Positions 21,309 through 32,735 of a DNA stretch of 64,000 nucleotides are shown piece after piece. The stretch lies in NCBI GenBank assembly GCA_947095535.1, contig OX352772.1, forward strand, positions 120,645,877 through 120,709,876, in the 5' to 3' direction. Made by a program: the position numbers and the translations under genes. The DNA comes from Poecilobothrus nobilitatus (lineage: Eukaryota > Arthropoda > Insecta > Diptera > Dolichopodidae). Positions within the stretch are counted from its first letter, which is position 1, and each line of letters begins with the position of its first letter. The notes below the pieces were generated by a model. The model ran no database searches and was not told the origin of the DNA. It saw only the letters and a program-made list of their open reading frames with translations.

Positions 21309-22476
21309 TTAATTTAATTTTTTTTTTTTTGTTTAGTGTGTATTAAATATTTTTTTTAATTTAATTTTACACTATGAACATATAAATTATTTACGATTCG
21401 TATCACTGGATGAACGAATTGTTAATTTTTTCCTGCCTTAAGCAAACTCACTTAAAGTTGTCGAAAAGAAAGTCTTGTTTCACGAAAATTTTTTTTTTTT
21501 TATAATTTATTGTAATTATAAATATTTACAATAAATGTTGGGCCCTTTTCCTTTCAGATGTGGGCCATCTTTATATATAATTTTTCCAGTAAAATTAGCA
21601 AATTTATTTATTATTTACTTAACATATTTATGAGTTATTTATACAATTTTAATTATTTTATTATTTTTTTTTTTTATACATTAATTCATTTTTTGTTTAG
21701 TTTTATTTTTGTTTGTCTCAATGATCTACTATAATTTATTCTAACTTTTATTTTCATTTTAGTTTTAAAATTATCAATTTTTTTTTTTTTTAATAGGTTC
21801 CCATTTAAATTTGCTACAAGTTTCCATTTGGTATGGCTGTTTACATTTTGAATTAGGATGATGGAGTCTACCGCCCTTTTTTAACCCTGGGTTAGTATCC
21901 CACCGCGATTCCACTTCGTTTCACTCGATTAACTCCAGTTTATATCGAAGTATGACCCAGGATTATTGATTTTGTTTTTATTTTGCTAATATGAAGTTGC
22001 ATTTCCTTTTTTGTTGGTGTGAGCTATTCTCAGTTTTAATATTATTTTGGTTTATTAGAATTATATTTATTCGCTTAGAAGATTTTGTTTGGGTTTGGCT
22101 TTGTTTATATTATGCATTTAAATTATTAGGGAGGTTTATTATTTTTATTATTATGCTTGATTTTTTTATTTAGTTAGTTTATGAAATTAGAATAGTTTAT
22201 AATTTGAGTTTAGGTTAGTTCAATTTATCCAATTAATTTATTAGGTTTGTTTGATGATTTCGTGTCATGATTTAATTATCATTTATTAGTTTTTTAGTCC
22301 ATAACGTTCTAATTTTTATTTTAGTTTGATTATTGAATATATTATTTATTTATTATTATTTTTTTTTTTTTTGAGGTTTATATGAATATTATGATTTGAT
22401 TGGTTTTTTAGTTATTATTTTTTAATAGATTACTAGATGTGTTCTTTTATTTTTTGAATTTTATCTTAAATTGCTA

Positions 22477-25400
22477 TTAAATCTTGTTCCAGATATCATA
22501 CATTGATAAGATATCCTTCACCTTATCAAAGTCTCCTTTATCATTCAGCCTCAACATCTCTGGTTCAATCTTACCCCTGAAGTAGGGGCAATCACACATG
22601 ATGTGAACTATAGTTGGTTGTTCTGAACAAAAACAACACTGTGTTGGCTCCGATCCGTCATAACGATATGCATGTGTGGCTAGGGTGGTTCCTAGTTGTA
22701 TCCTTGATAGCTTCACATCAGAGCTTCTGTTCCGTTCTGACGATGGTATGTTGGGAGACAGATGGGAAAATTTTTTGCAGCATATGATCTGTGTTGTTAT
22801 CCCAGGTTTGTTGTTTACATTTGGCATTGAAATTTTTGATGAATGAGTTTGTATTGGGGATATGTTTCAGCGTGGGCGAATTTGCTGCTATTTCGGCTTC
22901 TTTGTCGGCCAATTCGTTCCCCTGAATTGAAACATGCCCTGGGACCCAGATTAGCTTGATGCGACCATTGTTTTTGCTTAATATGTGTCTGGCCCATTTT
23001 ATTATATTTTCTTTAGCTTGGATGTTGTTTATTGCCCTTATGGAGCTTAAGCTGTCAGAGAATATGTTGACCTTGCCTTTTATTCTTACTGCTAGTTCTA
23101 GGGCGATGACAATAGCCTCGAATTCACCTTCATATGCTGAGCATGCATGGTCTAAGCTGCCTCTGTAGACTAGGTTGTTGTTCTTTATTACCGCAAATCC
23201 CACTCCTCTTCGTTCTTTGAAGCATTTGTATATATTTCGTGTCTAGCAGGCTGTTTTGCCTTAATATTCTGAAAGAGGGTTTTATAAATATGTGGAAGCG
23301 TAGTTGCTTTATTGTAGTGAGCTATTTCATCTATGATATGTGGTTTGATCGAAGTCCAGTTGGGTTATATTTTGATTTTTTTTATTCTACGTGGGAGTTC
23401 TATTTCCGCTTTTTTAATCAATTCCAAAGCTTTACATAAACTCAGCTTAATTCGGTTTGTTAAGTCGTCATGCATGCCACTATAAAATATCTGGTGGAAT
23501 GGGTGAAACGGGTTGTTGTGTGCTTTTATAACTCCTTTGATTGCCAGCAGATTTCTTCTCTCATGAACAAGGGGGAAGTTTGCCTCTATCAGAAGGGGAT
23601 ATCTTCTTGTTAATTTTAAGGCTCCTGTGGCTGTCCTGGCAGCTTGGTTGATCTGTATCTGGATTTTTTCTAAATTATGTTCCGAAGTGAAGCCGAATAT
23701 GGGAATACCTGGATCTATTCTTCCGAATATGGTGGCTTTGGCTATTTGCAGAGCTATGTTTATCAGAGGCCCGTGAGCTTTGCTACAGATCATTTTCAGG
23801 AGGCTGTTAACTTTTAGGAGTTTGGTTACTAGGTCCTTTATGTAAGCATTGAATTTTAGCTTCCTGTTGAAGGTGATTCCCAGAAGTTTTAGTTCCCTTT
23901 GATAAATGATGGTTACTCCGTCTATACTCAGTTCTGAGGAGTTACAAGTTCTTTTGTTGCAGAAGTGAATTAATTCCGACTTGTCTTCTGCTAATTCTCC
24001 TCCATTTCGAAGGCACCAGTTCTTAATCGTTCGTACTCCATTGCTGAGGGTCTGTTCTCTTGAGTGTTTCGGTCCATCTGTAGTTAATACTATGTTGTCA
24101 GCATAGATCCAATGTTTAATCCTGAGAATCTGACTGATTTCGGCACTCAGACTGGCAATATATAAGTTAAAATACCTTGTGGAGAGAGGAGACCCCTAAG
24201 GGATACCTTGTACCATTTTTTTGATGGCCGAGTAAGTTCCGTTTGCCCCCACAGTGTATCTCCTGTTGGCCAGATAGTTTTCCGTATATTTAGTAATTTT
24301 GTTTCCTGCATCCCATTTGACCAGTGGTTCTATCGTTACCATATCGAATGCTTTTCTCAGATCTAAGGAGAGTAGGTCTCTGTGTTCACATTTTTCTAAG
24401 CTTACTGCTGCTTCATACTCCAATTCCTGCAAGATAGTTAACATACCTCTTGCAGGACGGAATCCATGGATCTCGTTCGGGCAATTTATTTCGATCAGCC
24501 AGCTTAACCTACTTGCAATGATTTTTTCCAAAATTTTAGATAAGACTGATATTAGCGAGATGAACCTATAACTATCTACCTGGGCTGGATTTTTCCCTGG
24601 CTTCTTAAGTGGTATTAGTTCGGCTGTCTTCCAGGCTTGGGGGATGGTACCCGAATCGAATATATTACGGTATAGCTGTGTTAATCTTCCTATGAACAAG
24701 GGCCCGCTATTTTTTACCATGCCGTATGTTACTCTGTCTATGCCGGGTGTCTTCCCTTTCCCGTTATTTACCGCCTAGTTTACTTCATCGGTAGTGATTT
24801 CTAGATCCATTTTTCTATTTACAGGGTTATTTGTGATGCGATTTATACTTTCTATTCTGTTATTCGGTTCTTCTAGCCTGTTGAGTTCACCTTGATAATT
24901 GTTGGCGAACTCTTCTGCAATTTGCCTATTATCTTGTATCAGCGTGATGCCGATTTCCAGGGCGATTGTATGTGTCTTATCCTTTAGCAGGAGAGTCCGG
25001 CGAGCTTTGGTTCAAGTATCAGGCATGTCCTTCCCATTGATGCTGTTTGCGAAATCTGTCCAACTTTAGATGGATGTTGCCAGGATTTCTTTGGTGTGCC
25101 CTCCATAACCGACCTCTTTCCTTGGCTAGCTGCGTAATTACCTGATTTGACCATATGGGTTTCCCTGTATTTTTAAGTTCTATTAATTTAGGAATAGCAG
25201 AGTTGGCACCGACTTTTAAGGCTTTTGTTAGAATGGCGGCTTCTTTATTTATATTCAGACTGGGTTGGTTTAGCATAAGAAAGGCTTCAGTTTTACTACG
25301 AAATTTAATCCAGTCCGCTCTTTTTTCCAGATAGATCGGATTTTTCCTTTCCTTATAATATGTACTGGAATCCCTTATTTCATCTAGCAGGATAGGGGTA

Positions 25401-26003
25401 TGGTCAGTACCTTTAGGATTGCTCCTTGCGGTCCATCGGTAGCTATTTGCTAACTCGTGATGTGTAATAGTTAGATCTATGCATGTGAAGGTGCCTCTTG
25501 TGGATAATAGTATCGGCCTCCCATCATTTAGGAGTACAAGTTCGTGATCGTTCGTGATCCAGTTCTCTACTATTTCACCCCTTGAGTTGGACATTCGGTC
25601 CCCCATAGAGTGCTCCTGACGTTGAAATTCCCCAGAATTATGAATGGCTTGTCCAGCTGGGCTCTTAGTTCTACCAGCTCTCGCAGTAGTACTACCTGAT
25701 CATGCTTTAAATATAGATTTAATAAGGTAACCTCTAATAAGGTAATTTTATGGCTGACGCTGATAAGTTTGTTTGAATTGGGTGTATTGTGTGATGTAGC
25801 GATGGATGAATTAGGAATCCTACGCCACCCCACCTTGCGGTGGCCGGGGGCAGGTGGGTTTTATAGTTTTTAAATTTGTTGTTAGGGTAGTTGTAGTTTA
25901 TATGAGTTTCTTGTAGCGCTACAACTAGTGGATTGTGCTCCCTTAGTAATAGCTCCAAAAAGGCGCAGTTGGTTTGTAACCCTTGGATGTTCCATTGTAG
26001 CAT
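22477..26003 (-). pseudogene. LINE 2 ORF2: endonuclease, reverse transcriptase, RNase H
   Basis: From ATG at 26,003 (MLQWNIQGLQTN). APE endonuclease: LQWNIQG, VALQETH, ILGNFNVRSTLWG, GTFTCIDLTI, GTDHTPIL (26,003-25,400). RT: GKTPGIDRVTYGM, YRFISLISVLSKILEKIIAS, LSLDLRKAFDMV, GIP-stop-GSPLS (TAG at about 24,197 where Gln is expected), then YADN at 24,094-24,105 in place of YADD. RNase H: EIYTNASK (Asp lost, Asn codon 23,224-23,226), FSDSLSS, WVPGHVSIQGNELAD. The end (22,477-22,827) has a Cys/His cluster (CCFCSEQP, HIMCDCPYF). Several stops and shifts; catalytically dead in two domains. Confidence 0.85.
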
Positions 26004-26128
26004 GTCGTTTGCTGTTTCTGTGTATTTGTAGTCATTAAGTTATATTTATTTGATTTATTTATTTGATTTAGTTTGGAACTTTATTTTATGTTTACTTTGT
26101 ATTATTATTATTATTTGGAATTTACGTT

Positions 26129-27534
26129 TTATTGAGGTTTTAGTTTTTTCTTATTGATAACTCTAGTTCTTCTTTTTTCTTTCATGGTACGGATTTCGTC
26201 GTCTGTAGACATCATGGAGCTTATGTCGGACATTTTCGCATTCGTGGACATGTCTATATCGTTAGTGTTTTGGTCTATTTTGATTTTTTTGTTATTAATG
26301 TTAGTTTTATTTCTTATTTCTACTATTTGGCTATTAGGTTTTTGGATTATTTTGTCTGTTTTTTCTGCGGTATTGATTTGTGATGATATTTCTTTTTCAT
26401 TAATAGTATCTACAGTTTTGTTATTTACTATATTTTGAATAGCTGGGTTATTTAAATTTTGTAAGAATATTTGAAACATTGACACGATTTTTTGTGAGTC
26501 AATTTTTTCCTCTTCAAGTTTCTGAATATGTTCCTTTAATATCTCAGCGATCGTTGGGGTTTTACTGCTAGAATTCCTCGATGTTGACGGTGTTTGGTTT
26601 AGTCTATTTTGTATAGTATTTGCCTTATTTTGCTGGTTTCTAAATTCCCTGTACGCTTCGCCTTTTGTGCATCTTTTGTCCATTTTAAGCTTGAGCACTG
26701 CTTTTTCCGTAAGAAATTGTGGGCACTTATTGTCGTTTGGGGAGTGATCAGATTTCATTTCAGCTTTTACACAGTTAATGCAGTGCATTGTATTGCATTG
26801 CATATTGTGAGTGTTGATAAATTCTGGGTCGACCTGTTGGCTGCAGTTTTTATATCTTAGAGGGTTATTGACGGCGCAGAATTTTTCACGATGATTCAGT
26901 TCTTGACATTTGTTGCATCTTATTGGGTTAGGATAAGATTTATCGACTCGGATGCTTAGGAAGCCTGCTTTTATTTTTTCTGGAGGTTCCCATTTATCGA
27001 AAGTTAAGGATATTAACCCACTGTATTTGGGGACTTGCTGGTTTAAAGGTTTTTTGCCAGGGAATCTATATATTTCTGCGATTTCAGCTGTTGGGTTATC
27101 TTCTTTGAGTTCAGCTAGAATTTCATCATCCGTATAAGCTTCACTGGCTAGGTGTGCGCAGAACACTACACCTTTTGACTGATTTAATGTTTTAATAGCT
27201 CTATGGTCACTGGTGTTTGATGAAGCATTTTAGTTTTTAAAAATTTCTGCGCTACTGTTTTATTCGGGACTTCAATTACTATGTTCCCTTCCCTATTAAA
27301 TTTGGCTTCAATATTGGAAGAGATGCCCTTTATCGCTTTGCTGACCGCAAAGAAGTCATTTTTAAAAGTTTTACCTTCATTCTCTGCTTTTATTATTAAA
27401 AACTTTTTATCTAGGTCTGCCCTTGATGTTCCTAGTGATGGAAAAGCCGTTTCAAATATTCCTCCAGATCGTGGAATGTTACGGTCTGGAGATCCTGAAT
27501 CTCCAGGCCAAGGTTTGGCCCCTACGGGCGCCAT
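26129..27534 (-). pseudogene. LINE 2 ORF1 (gag-like RNA-binding protein), one frameshift
   Basis: Starts at ATG 27,534 (MAPVGAKPWPGDSGSPDRN). The first 116 codons end at 27,184; one missing base in an A run shifts the frame, and the protein continues LNQSKGVVFCAHLASEAYTD to 26,129. It contains an RRM-like middle region, then zinc knuckles (CNKCQELNHREKFC, CSQQ...HNMQC, CINC...HSPNDNKC at about 26,720-26,920) and a Lys/Asn-rich tail. ORF1 proteins package the element RNA. Apart from the one shift the frame is open for about 460 codons, so this LINE is not very old. Confidence 0.8.
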
Positions 27535-27630
27535 TTTTACCCCCTTTTTTGTTTGTCTTTTTTTTTTTTTTTTACCTTATGTTGCACGATTTAATGTCTT
27601 ATTGTACAGCACCGACACGTAGCTGAACGA

Positions 27631-27958
27631 TTTTTTTTTTAATTTTTTAAGTTCTTTTTTTTTTTTATCAATATGTATATTTGTTTTATATTTTTACTTT
27701 ATTTCTTTATAAATTTGTCAAAATAAAATTAAAAATGAATAAACTTAAATTTTCTTTTATAATAAATTTTATCAAACAATTGTTTCACGGGAAAATAATA
27801 TACCTGTTTTTTTTTTATTCGCTATTTCAAAAAAAAAAAAAAAAATTTAATAGTTTTCCTTTTAATTATAGACCACTTTGATGAATAAAACAAGGCACAC
27901 TGAAAAAAAATTTATATTTAAAATTGTGTAATTTTATATTTATTGTTTTACGATTAAA
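27631..27958. other. AT-rich gypsy 1 leader region
   Basis: Between the LINE 2 5' end and the gypsy 1 5' LTR. It has poly-A/T runs (27,829-27,845 and others). No clear primer binding site or gag start was recognised. Confidence 0.4.
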
Positions 27959-28379
27959 AATTTATTTAAGTTTTAAATTTGAATCTTTATTTTGACATTA
28001 ATATGTCTAAGATTTAATCGAGACTTAATTTTAATTAGAAAATGTACAGGTATTTATATGTTATTAATTGCAAATTCGGCAATTTATACATTTTTATTTT
28101 GATAATTTAAAGTTAATAATTTTGGTGTAATTTGAGCAATTGCATAATTTTGTTATTATGGGAAAGTAATTAATTTAATTTTCGCATATTGAAATATGAA
28201 ACTATTTTAATTTATTTAGCTATAACAATCTTTCATGATAGAATTATGATTGAACATGATTGCAATATGAGATTGATTATAAATAATTTTGTAATAAGTT
28301 TTATTATTTTGCATTAACATGAAGTACTGACGTAGTGTCTGTTATTTTTGTATCAAGAGAGTTTGACAAATATGTAACT
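27959..28379 (-). repeat. Gypsy 1 5' LTR (right)
   Basis: Matches 13,645-14,063. In element orientation it begins AGTTACATATTTG at 28,379, directly next to CGCG. The inner end is blurred; about 50 bases of the other LTR have no counterpart here. Confidence 0.85.
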
Positions 28380-28383
28380 CGCG
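28380..28383. repeat. Target-site duplication of gypsy 1 (CGCG), right
   Basis: Pairs with 13,591-13,594. Confidence 0.85.
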
Positions 28384-29150
28384 TGAGTATATGCAGCAAT
28401 ACACACATTAATTATTGATAGAGTTTCAACGGCTTCTTCTTTCTACTGCCAATTTACAACAATATTTTCATCATTAATTGGAAGAATGTGATTAACTTCT
28501 AAAGCTGAATTTATTACGAGCTCGTAGAAATCTGCTGGTGAATTTATAATAGATGTTTTTTACTGATTTTCTCTTTGACAGATTTTTCCCCAATATGAGT
28601 TGAGAATTAATTAAGCAAGTTATCTTCTTCCTGAATTATTACAAACTATCGAGAATTGCAATTTTACACCTTCATTTTGTAAGGTTCTTTCAGATTGTTC
28701 GTTTTCATTTTCATTTATACATTTGCTTGGCCAATCAAATGCTTCCTGCTTTATTCGAATAAATTTATTCATCATATTTGAAAACAGCACACCTACTTTT
28801 GCTACTTTATTATACTGTGTCACATTCTACTCCCATATTTCATAGATTTCCAGTATTCCGTACCCCTTTTTTACAGCTTACAACTTCATCTAATATCCAG
28901 GTACCAATATAGCTCGTTTGTCATCTGAATGCAAACATTTTTTTTTGGTTTTTATTTTCACCGCAAGTATAGCATAATGAAAACATTAGTTCATTATTTT
29001 ATTTTAAAGGTAATACAGGATGAAACAAATATTCTGGTGGTAAAATTTTGCATTTTATAAGGGCATTCAATTTTCAAGATTAATTTTGCAACATACAGAA
29101 TTACCTATACATGAAATTTTGGATGACCTACAGGGAATTTACCATATTTG
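28384..29150 (-). pseudogene. Maverick DNA polymerase B, palm/finger part
   Basis: Minus strand, upstream continuation of the polymerase fragment at 13,291-13,590. In protein order: YGKFPVGHPKF (about 29,110-29,140), YKMQ...LPPEYLFHPVLP, LMFSLCYTCGEN, KKGYGILEIYEIWE, YNKVAKVGVLF, FIRIKQEAFDWPS, LILNSYWGKICQREN (family B motif B region), VNHILPINDENIVVNWQ and EEAVETLSIINVCIAAYTHA at the gypsy junction. Protein-primed PolB copies the Maverick genome. Stops and frameshifts are scattered (for example about 28,480 and 28,620). The N-terminal exonuclease part is absent: the second gypsy LTR begins at 29,158. Confidence 0.85.
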
Positions 29151-29157
29151 CATACAT

Positions 29158-29491
29158 GTGCGATAGTTAAAACCTACCTTATCGATCTACCGATAATATC
29201 GTCAACACTAATAAATATAAAATTCATTCAATTGTCAACACTAATAAACAACACAAATAATGTGGTAAAAGGAAATGAAATATTGTTTTCTTCTACATTT
29301 AGCCGTGGACGTGGACAGACATACAGGAGGTCCAGATTTTATATCAAAAATATGTATTCATTATTAGTAATTTTCAAATATCTATTCAATATTGTCAATT
29401 TGAAAATATATATTCATTATTATAATTTAAAAATAGTATTCATTATTGTTAGACTATAATATAATAACAAACTTATTGAAATTATACCACA
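29158..29491 (+). repeat. Gypsy 2 LTR (copy 1)
   Basis: TGTGCG...CCACA, 334 bp. It matches the 3' LTR at about 63,280-63,521 (ACCGATAATATCGTCAACAC, AATAAACAACACAAATAA and TTTTCAAATAT blocks). It contains about 60 extra bases relative to that LTR after TTCTACATTTAGC, and ends with imperfect ATTCATTATTxT repeats. In copy 1 the element is cut off by the duplication edge. Confidence 0.75.
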
Positions 29492-29495
29492 AAAT

Positions 29496-29513
29496 TGGGG
29501 GCTCAACCGGGAT
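29496..29513 (+). other. Gypsy 2 primer binding site
   Basis: TGGGGGCTCAACCGGGAT, four bases after the LTR. It looks like the complement of a tRNA 3' end; from memory it differs at two positions from the tRNA-Pro type site. Confidence 0.6.
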
Positions 29514-30532
29514 ATACTCCAAGCCAAACTACTAACTAAACACGTGGAAGAAGATGAAGGTCTGGAATACGAAGAAAATTAAAGGGTAGTAAACTATTGT
29601 GATGAGTATTAAAAATACAAAAATTACTTAAAATCTCATTTAAATTTTTTTTAAATAAATAGCTTCTTGTTTTAGAAATATCATCTATACTTATATGAAA
29701 TATAAAATCTTATATTTTTTTATTTCTGTGAAATAAAAAATGAAACTATGTTCCTATTAACAATTCAAAAAGAGCATATGTAAAGAATAAAAAGAAACAT
29801 TTTAATATTTTAATTACTTTTATTTAATCTTGCTAAAGGATTTATAATTTAAATGACATTATATTATAAAACACACAAGAACATATTTTATATTAATTTT
29901 CTTTTAAAATTTAATCTAATAATATAGAAAACAAAAAAAAAAAATAATATTTGCAAATTGATTTTATATTTTACATTTATAATTGTAAACTAATTTGAAG
30001 CAATAATATATTTATTTTGAATTTAAAACAACATATTTAATATTTAAAAAAAAATTATGTTTAAACTTTATATTATTACTATTTTAAGTTAATATATTTT
30101 ATTTCAATTTAAAAGAAAAACAACAATAAGTGCAATTATATGGATTTTAGTTCACTAGTATATAATATTTTATTTTAAATTTGAAACTTTAATTACAAGA
30201 AATTTTATTTTAAGTATAAAATATATTTACATTAAAGTTAAGCTCATTTTTTTTAAACTAACTATTAAAACAATAACTGAGAATTATAAGCAATTGTATT
30301 TTAACTAAATTTTAAAATTAAAAAATATATATTTTATTAATATTAAAATCAGAATTTTTAAATCTATACACACTTTATGTTAACCCAAAAAAAAACGACA
30401 ATATTAATTGATAAAGCAGAATATTTTGAATGAATTGCATTTCCAATCTGTATCCAAACTATTAATAAAAACGAAAAAAGAAAATTTAACTACCTGAAAA
30501 TTTTAAAAACATATTTACATACATTTTGTAAA
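29514..30532. other. AT-rich gypsy 2 leader (copy 1)
   Basis: About 1 kb of very AT-rich sequence without convincing coding potential, between the primer site and LINE 3. The long leader may itself contain an unrecognised insertion. Confidence 0.4.
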
Positions 30533-30548
30533 AATAAAATATTATTCT
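30533..30548. repeat. Left target duplication of LINE 3 (copy 1)
   Basis: AATAAAATATTATTCT directly before the LINE 5' end. Its partner exists only once, at 59,001-59,016 after copy 2. Confidence 0.85.
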
Positions 30549-31679
30549 GAGTCATCGTCTGACTTTCATAGTGTAAAGATCAATTCGATCAGAGTACTTT
30601 CTTACTAAGTTTTTTTATTATTCTATACATAAACATATTCATATAATAAACTAACGGGTACGTTAATATTTTTTTCTTTTTCTTTTCATTCTTGCAATAT
30701 TTTCTTTCTATATCAATGCCGGTGGACAATCCGGGTCCACTGGAGAACAAGTTTGGCCTCTTAGCTTCTCTTAGTGAAGAAAAGAGATTAACCACTCCCA
30801 AAAATAAAAGGAAAAAATCTTGCTTAGGTGTAGCTTTTCCCTCCTTAAGCGACTCCCTGCGAGAGAAAACAAAGAACCATCCCAAATTCATAACTATAGA
30901 ATCTACTGAAAAAAACAAACCATTGTCGTCCTTCAGCGTGTTTGCCTTGCAAAGTGCAATAAAATGGATTAGTTCCGAGGTAGAAAAAATTAATATTCTT
31001 CGCGATGGGAGTTTATTAGTTTTAACAAAAAATCAAAAAATTGCTGACAAATTCATAAAAACCAAAAATTTCGGCGGAATTTGTTCTGTCACAGCCAAAT
31101 ACCATCAACAGTTAAATAGTTTTAAAGGCACAATTTACGACAGGAACTTAATACAGACAACAGAAGCTGAAATTTGCGAAGAATTAAAAAGTCAAGGAGT
31201 TACAGACGTTTATAAATTCAAAAGAAATGACAAAGACGGTAAATCGTTTTACACGGGTTTAATCCTGTTGACTTTCGATGTATATAAAATTCCGCAAAAA
31301 ATTGACATTGCTTGGTATACCAAGGAAGTACGAGAGTACTTCCCCAACCCCATTAGATGTCAAACATGTCAACTATTGGGACACACGAAAAAACATTGCA
31401 AAAGAAACCCTACCTGTGAAAAATGCAACTTGCCACCACATAACACAGAGAATTGTACACGTTTGATGTGTGCAAATTGCTTTGAAGAGCATGCAGCGTC
31501 TTATAAATTATGTCCAAATACCTACAGCAAAAAGAAATTCTTAAAATTAAAACGCAGAATAAATGTACAATAAACGAAGCCAGAAAAACATACAAACAAA
31601 TGAACCCATTAAACTTAACTTATGGTCTATACTCACGAGCCGTTTCAAACTCTACAATAACCAATAATATCCCAACGAT
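30549..31679 (+). mobile_element. LINE 3 5' end, cut by the duplication junction (copy 1)
   Basis: Identical to 53,101-54,231 as far as I compared. It stops at the tandem junction within ORF1, so this copy lacks ORF2 and the 3' end. Confidence 0.9.
30716..31679 (+). pseudogene. LINE 3 ORF1, truncated (copy 1)
   Basis: Same start (MPVDNPGPLENKF) and same frameshift at about 31,548 as the full copy at 53,268. It contains the three Cys clusters. At 31,680 the frame runs into 3 filler bases and Maverick capsid sequence and stops at 31,701, giving a chimeric end. Confidence 0.85.
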
Positions 31680-31682
31680 TAA
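31680..31682. other. Tandem duplication junction with 3-base filler (TAA)
   Basis: LINE 3 ORF1 (ends CCCAACGAT at 31,679) is joined to the Maverick capsid gene (TTATTTATGG from 31,683). TAA belongs to neither side: after CCCAACGAT the intact LINE has CACTCAAAC, and before TTATTTATGG the intact Maverick has AGCCACT. There is no obvious microhomology. Confidence 0.9.
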
Positions 31683-32382
31683 TTATTTATGGAACGTATA
31701 ATCCTCCATATTCCATTAATCCTAGTGTACTATTGAAACATAATGTTGTATTGGAAAAAACTAACGCCAAGTATAATTAAAAACGTGTAGATGTAAAAAG
31801 TTTTACAATTCTCCAAAATAGTTCTTAAATATCATTTGATAATGTTTTCATTGGACAATTATCAGACACAACAATATTTTGTATGACAAAAATGTAGGTT
31901 ACTCTGGAAAAAGATCAACAATATTCATACAATTTTAAATACTTTGATATTCCACAATCTATATTAAACATAAATGGAGTTCGGGTACCAAATTCAGCAA
32001 CTGAAAATGTTTAAATTTGTTTGTTTAAATTTTCCGAAGAAAGTAATTGCTACACTAAAACGTATAGTAAACTTTTTTCAGGTACAGAAATTTACCATAA
32101 TGATATAGGACATCAGACAACAAAGTGAATGTTTAGCAAGGGATTCTTTATACTAGCATTTGATTTAACAACAAATGCATCTGGAAATGAATGTGTCAAG
32201 GTTTACTAAACCTGGGTATAATTATAATCAATTAATAAATATAATATAACCATAATCAATAGAGGCAAGGCTATCAAAGTCCTTTGCATCAACACTAACT
32301 GCTATTGTTATGGAGAATTTGATTCAAGCTTACAAATTTATAAAAATATAAATATATTTACAAACATATAAATAGCATACAT
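31683..32382 (+). pseudogene. Maverick major capsid protein, C-terminal part only (copy 2)
   Basis: Same as 9,131-9,830. The first ~210 codons are absent because the duplication edge lies inside the gene; it is joined to LINE 3 ORF1 through TAA. Confidence 0.8.
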
Positions 32383-32408
32383 GAAAGTAAATATTAATAT
32401 TTGACAAA

Positions 32409-32735
32409 ATGGCACTGTCTTGTGAATTTGATCTGACATTTTGTTGTGATGATAATAATAACTTGTTTGCGAAAGATATTTGTATAGTTGATATTAAAGA
32501 ACCTTCTAAAAAAATTGTAAAAGAGCTCTAGCATAAATTTCCAACTCGGGATTTGGCAAATGATAATTTTGAAAATTACTCTTTCGGGACTGTGTACAAC
32601 GATAAAATAATTAAAGAGCTCTGTGAAGTACTACAAAAATTTGATGCTATTATAACAAATAAAAAAATCAAAAAAGAATTTTTATCGCACATTAAAGAAA
32701 CAACCAAAGTATATGACTTGAGTCAATTTGATTAA
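32409..32735 (+). pseudogene. Short Maverick ORF (copy 2)
   Basis: Copy of 9,857-10,183; same TAG and same TAATG overlap with the protease. Confidence 0.5.

Larger units (their letters stand above)
21309..27630 (-). mobile_element. LINE 2: I-like LINE (ORF1, endonuclease, RT, RNase H) inside gypsy 1
   Basis: Minus-strand non-LTR element with complete domain order. The right end (5' end) is near 27,630, after CGTTCAGCTACGTGTCGG read on the minus strand. The 3' end is uncertain: 21,309-22,476 is AT-rich with poly-T runs at about 21,319, 21,487, 21,779 and 22,363, any of which might be the tail. A more GC-rich block at 21,810-21,970 belongs to the 3' untranslated region or to a further unrecognised insertion. 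No target duplication was identified. Confidence 0.75.
13595..28379 (-). mobile_element. Gypsy 1: env-bearing Ty3/gypsy element (errantivirus type), nested by two LINEs
   Basis: Minus-strand LTR element flanked by CGCG. Order in its own direction: 5' LTR (right), gag, protease, RT, RNase H, integrase, env, polypurine tract, 3' LTR (left). Without the LINEs it is about 6.4 kb. It landed in the Maverick polymerase gene. Catalytic residues of RT (YLDG at 19,555-19,566) and RNase H are altered, so it cannot supply its own replication enzymes. Confidence 0.88.
9131..31679. repeat. Tandem duplication unit, copy 1 (22,549 bp)
   Basis: Every feature here recurs 22,552 bases downstream in the same orientation, with the same offset at both ends, so there is no net indel. 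Differences I found: 12,994 C/T, 13,411 C/T, 15,888 G/T and 28,342 T/C (copy 1/copy 2). The unit starts inside the Maverick capsid gene and ends inside ORF1 of LINE 3. Confidence 0.97.

Noticed and set aside
26154..26438. Plus-strand hydrophobic frames opposite LINE 2 ORF1
   Set aside because: They lie antisense to a Lys/Asn/Ile-rich coding region, which yields hydrophobic shadows.
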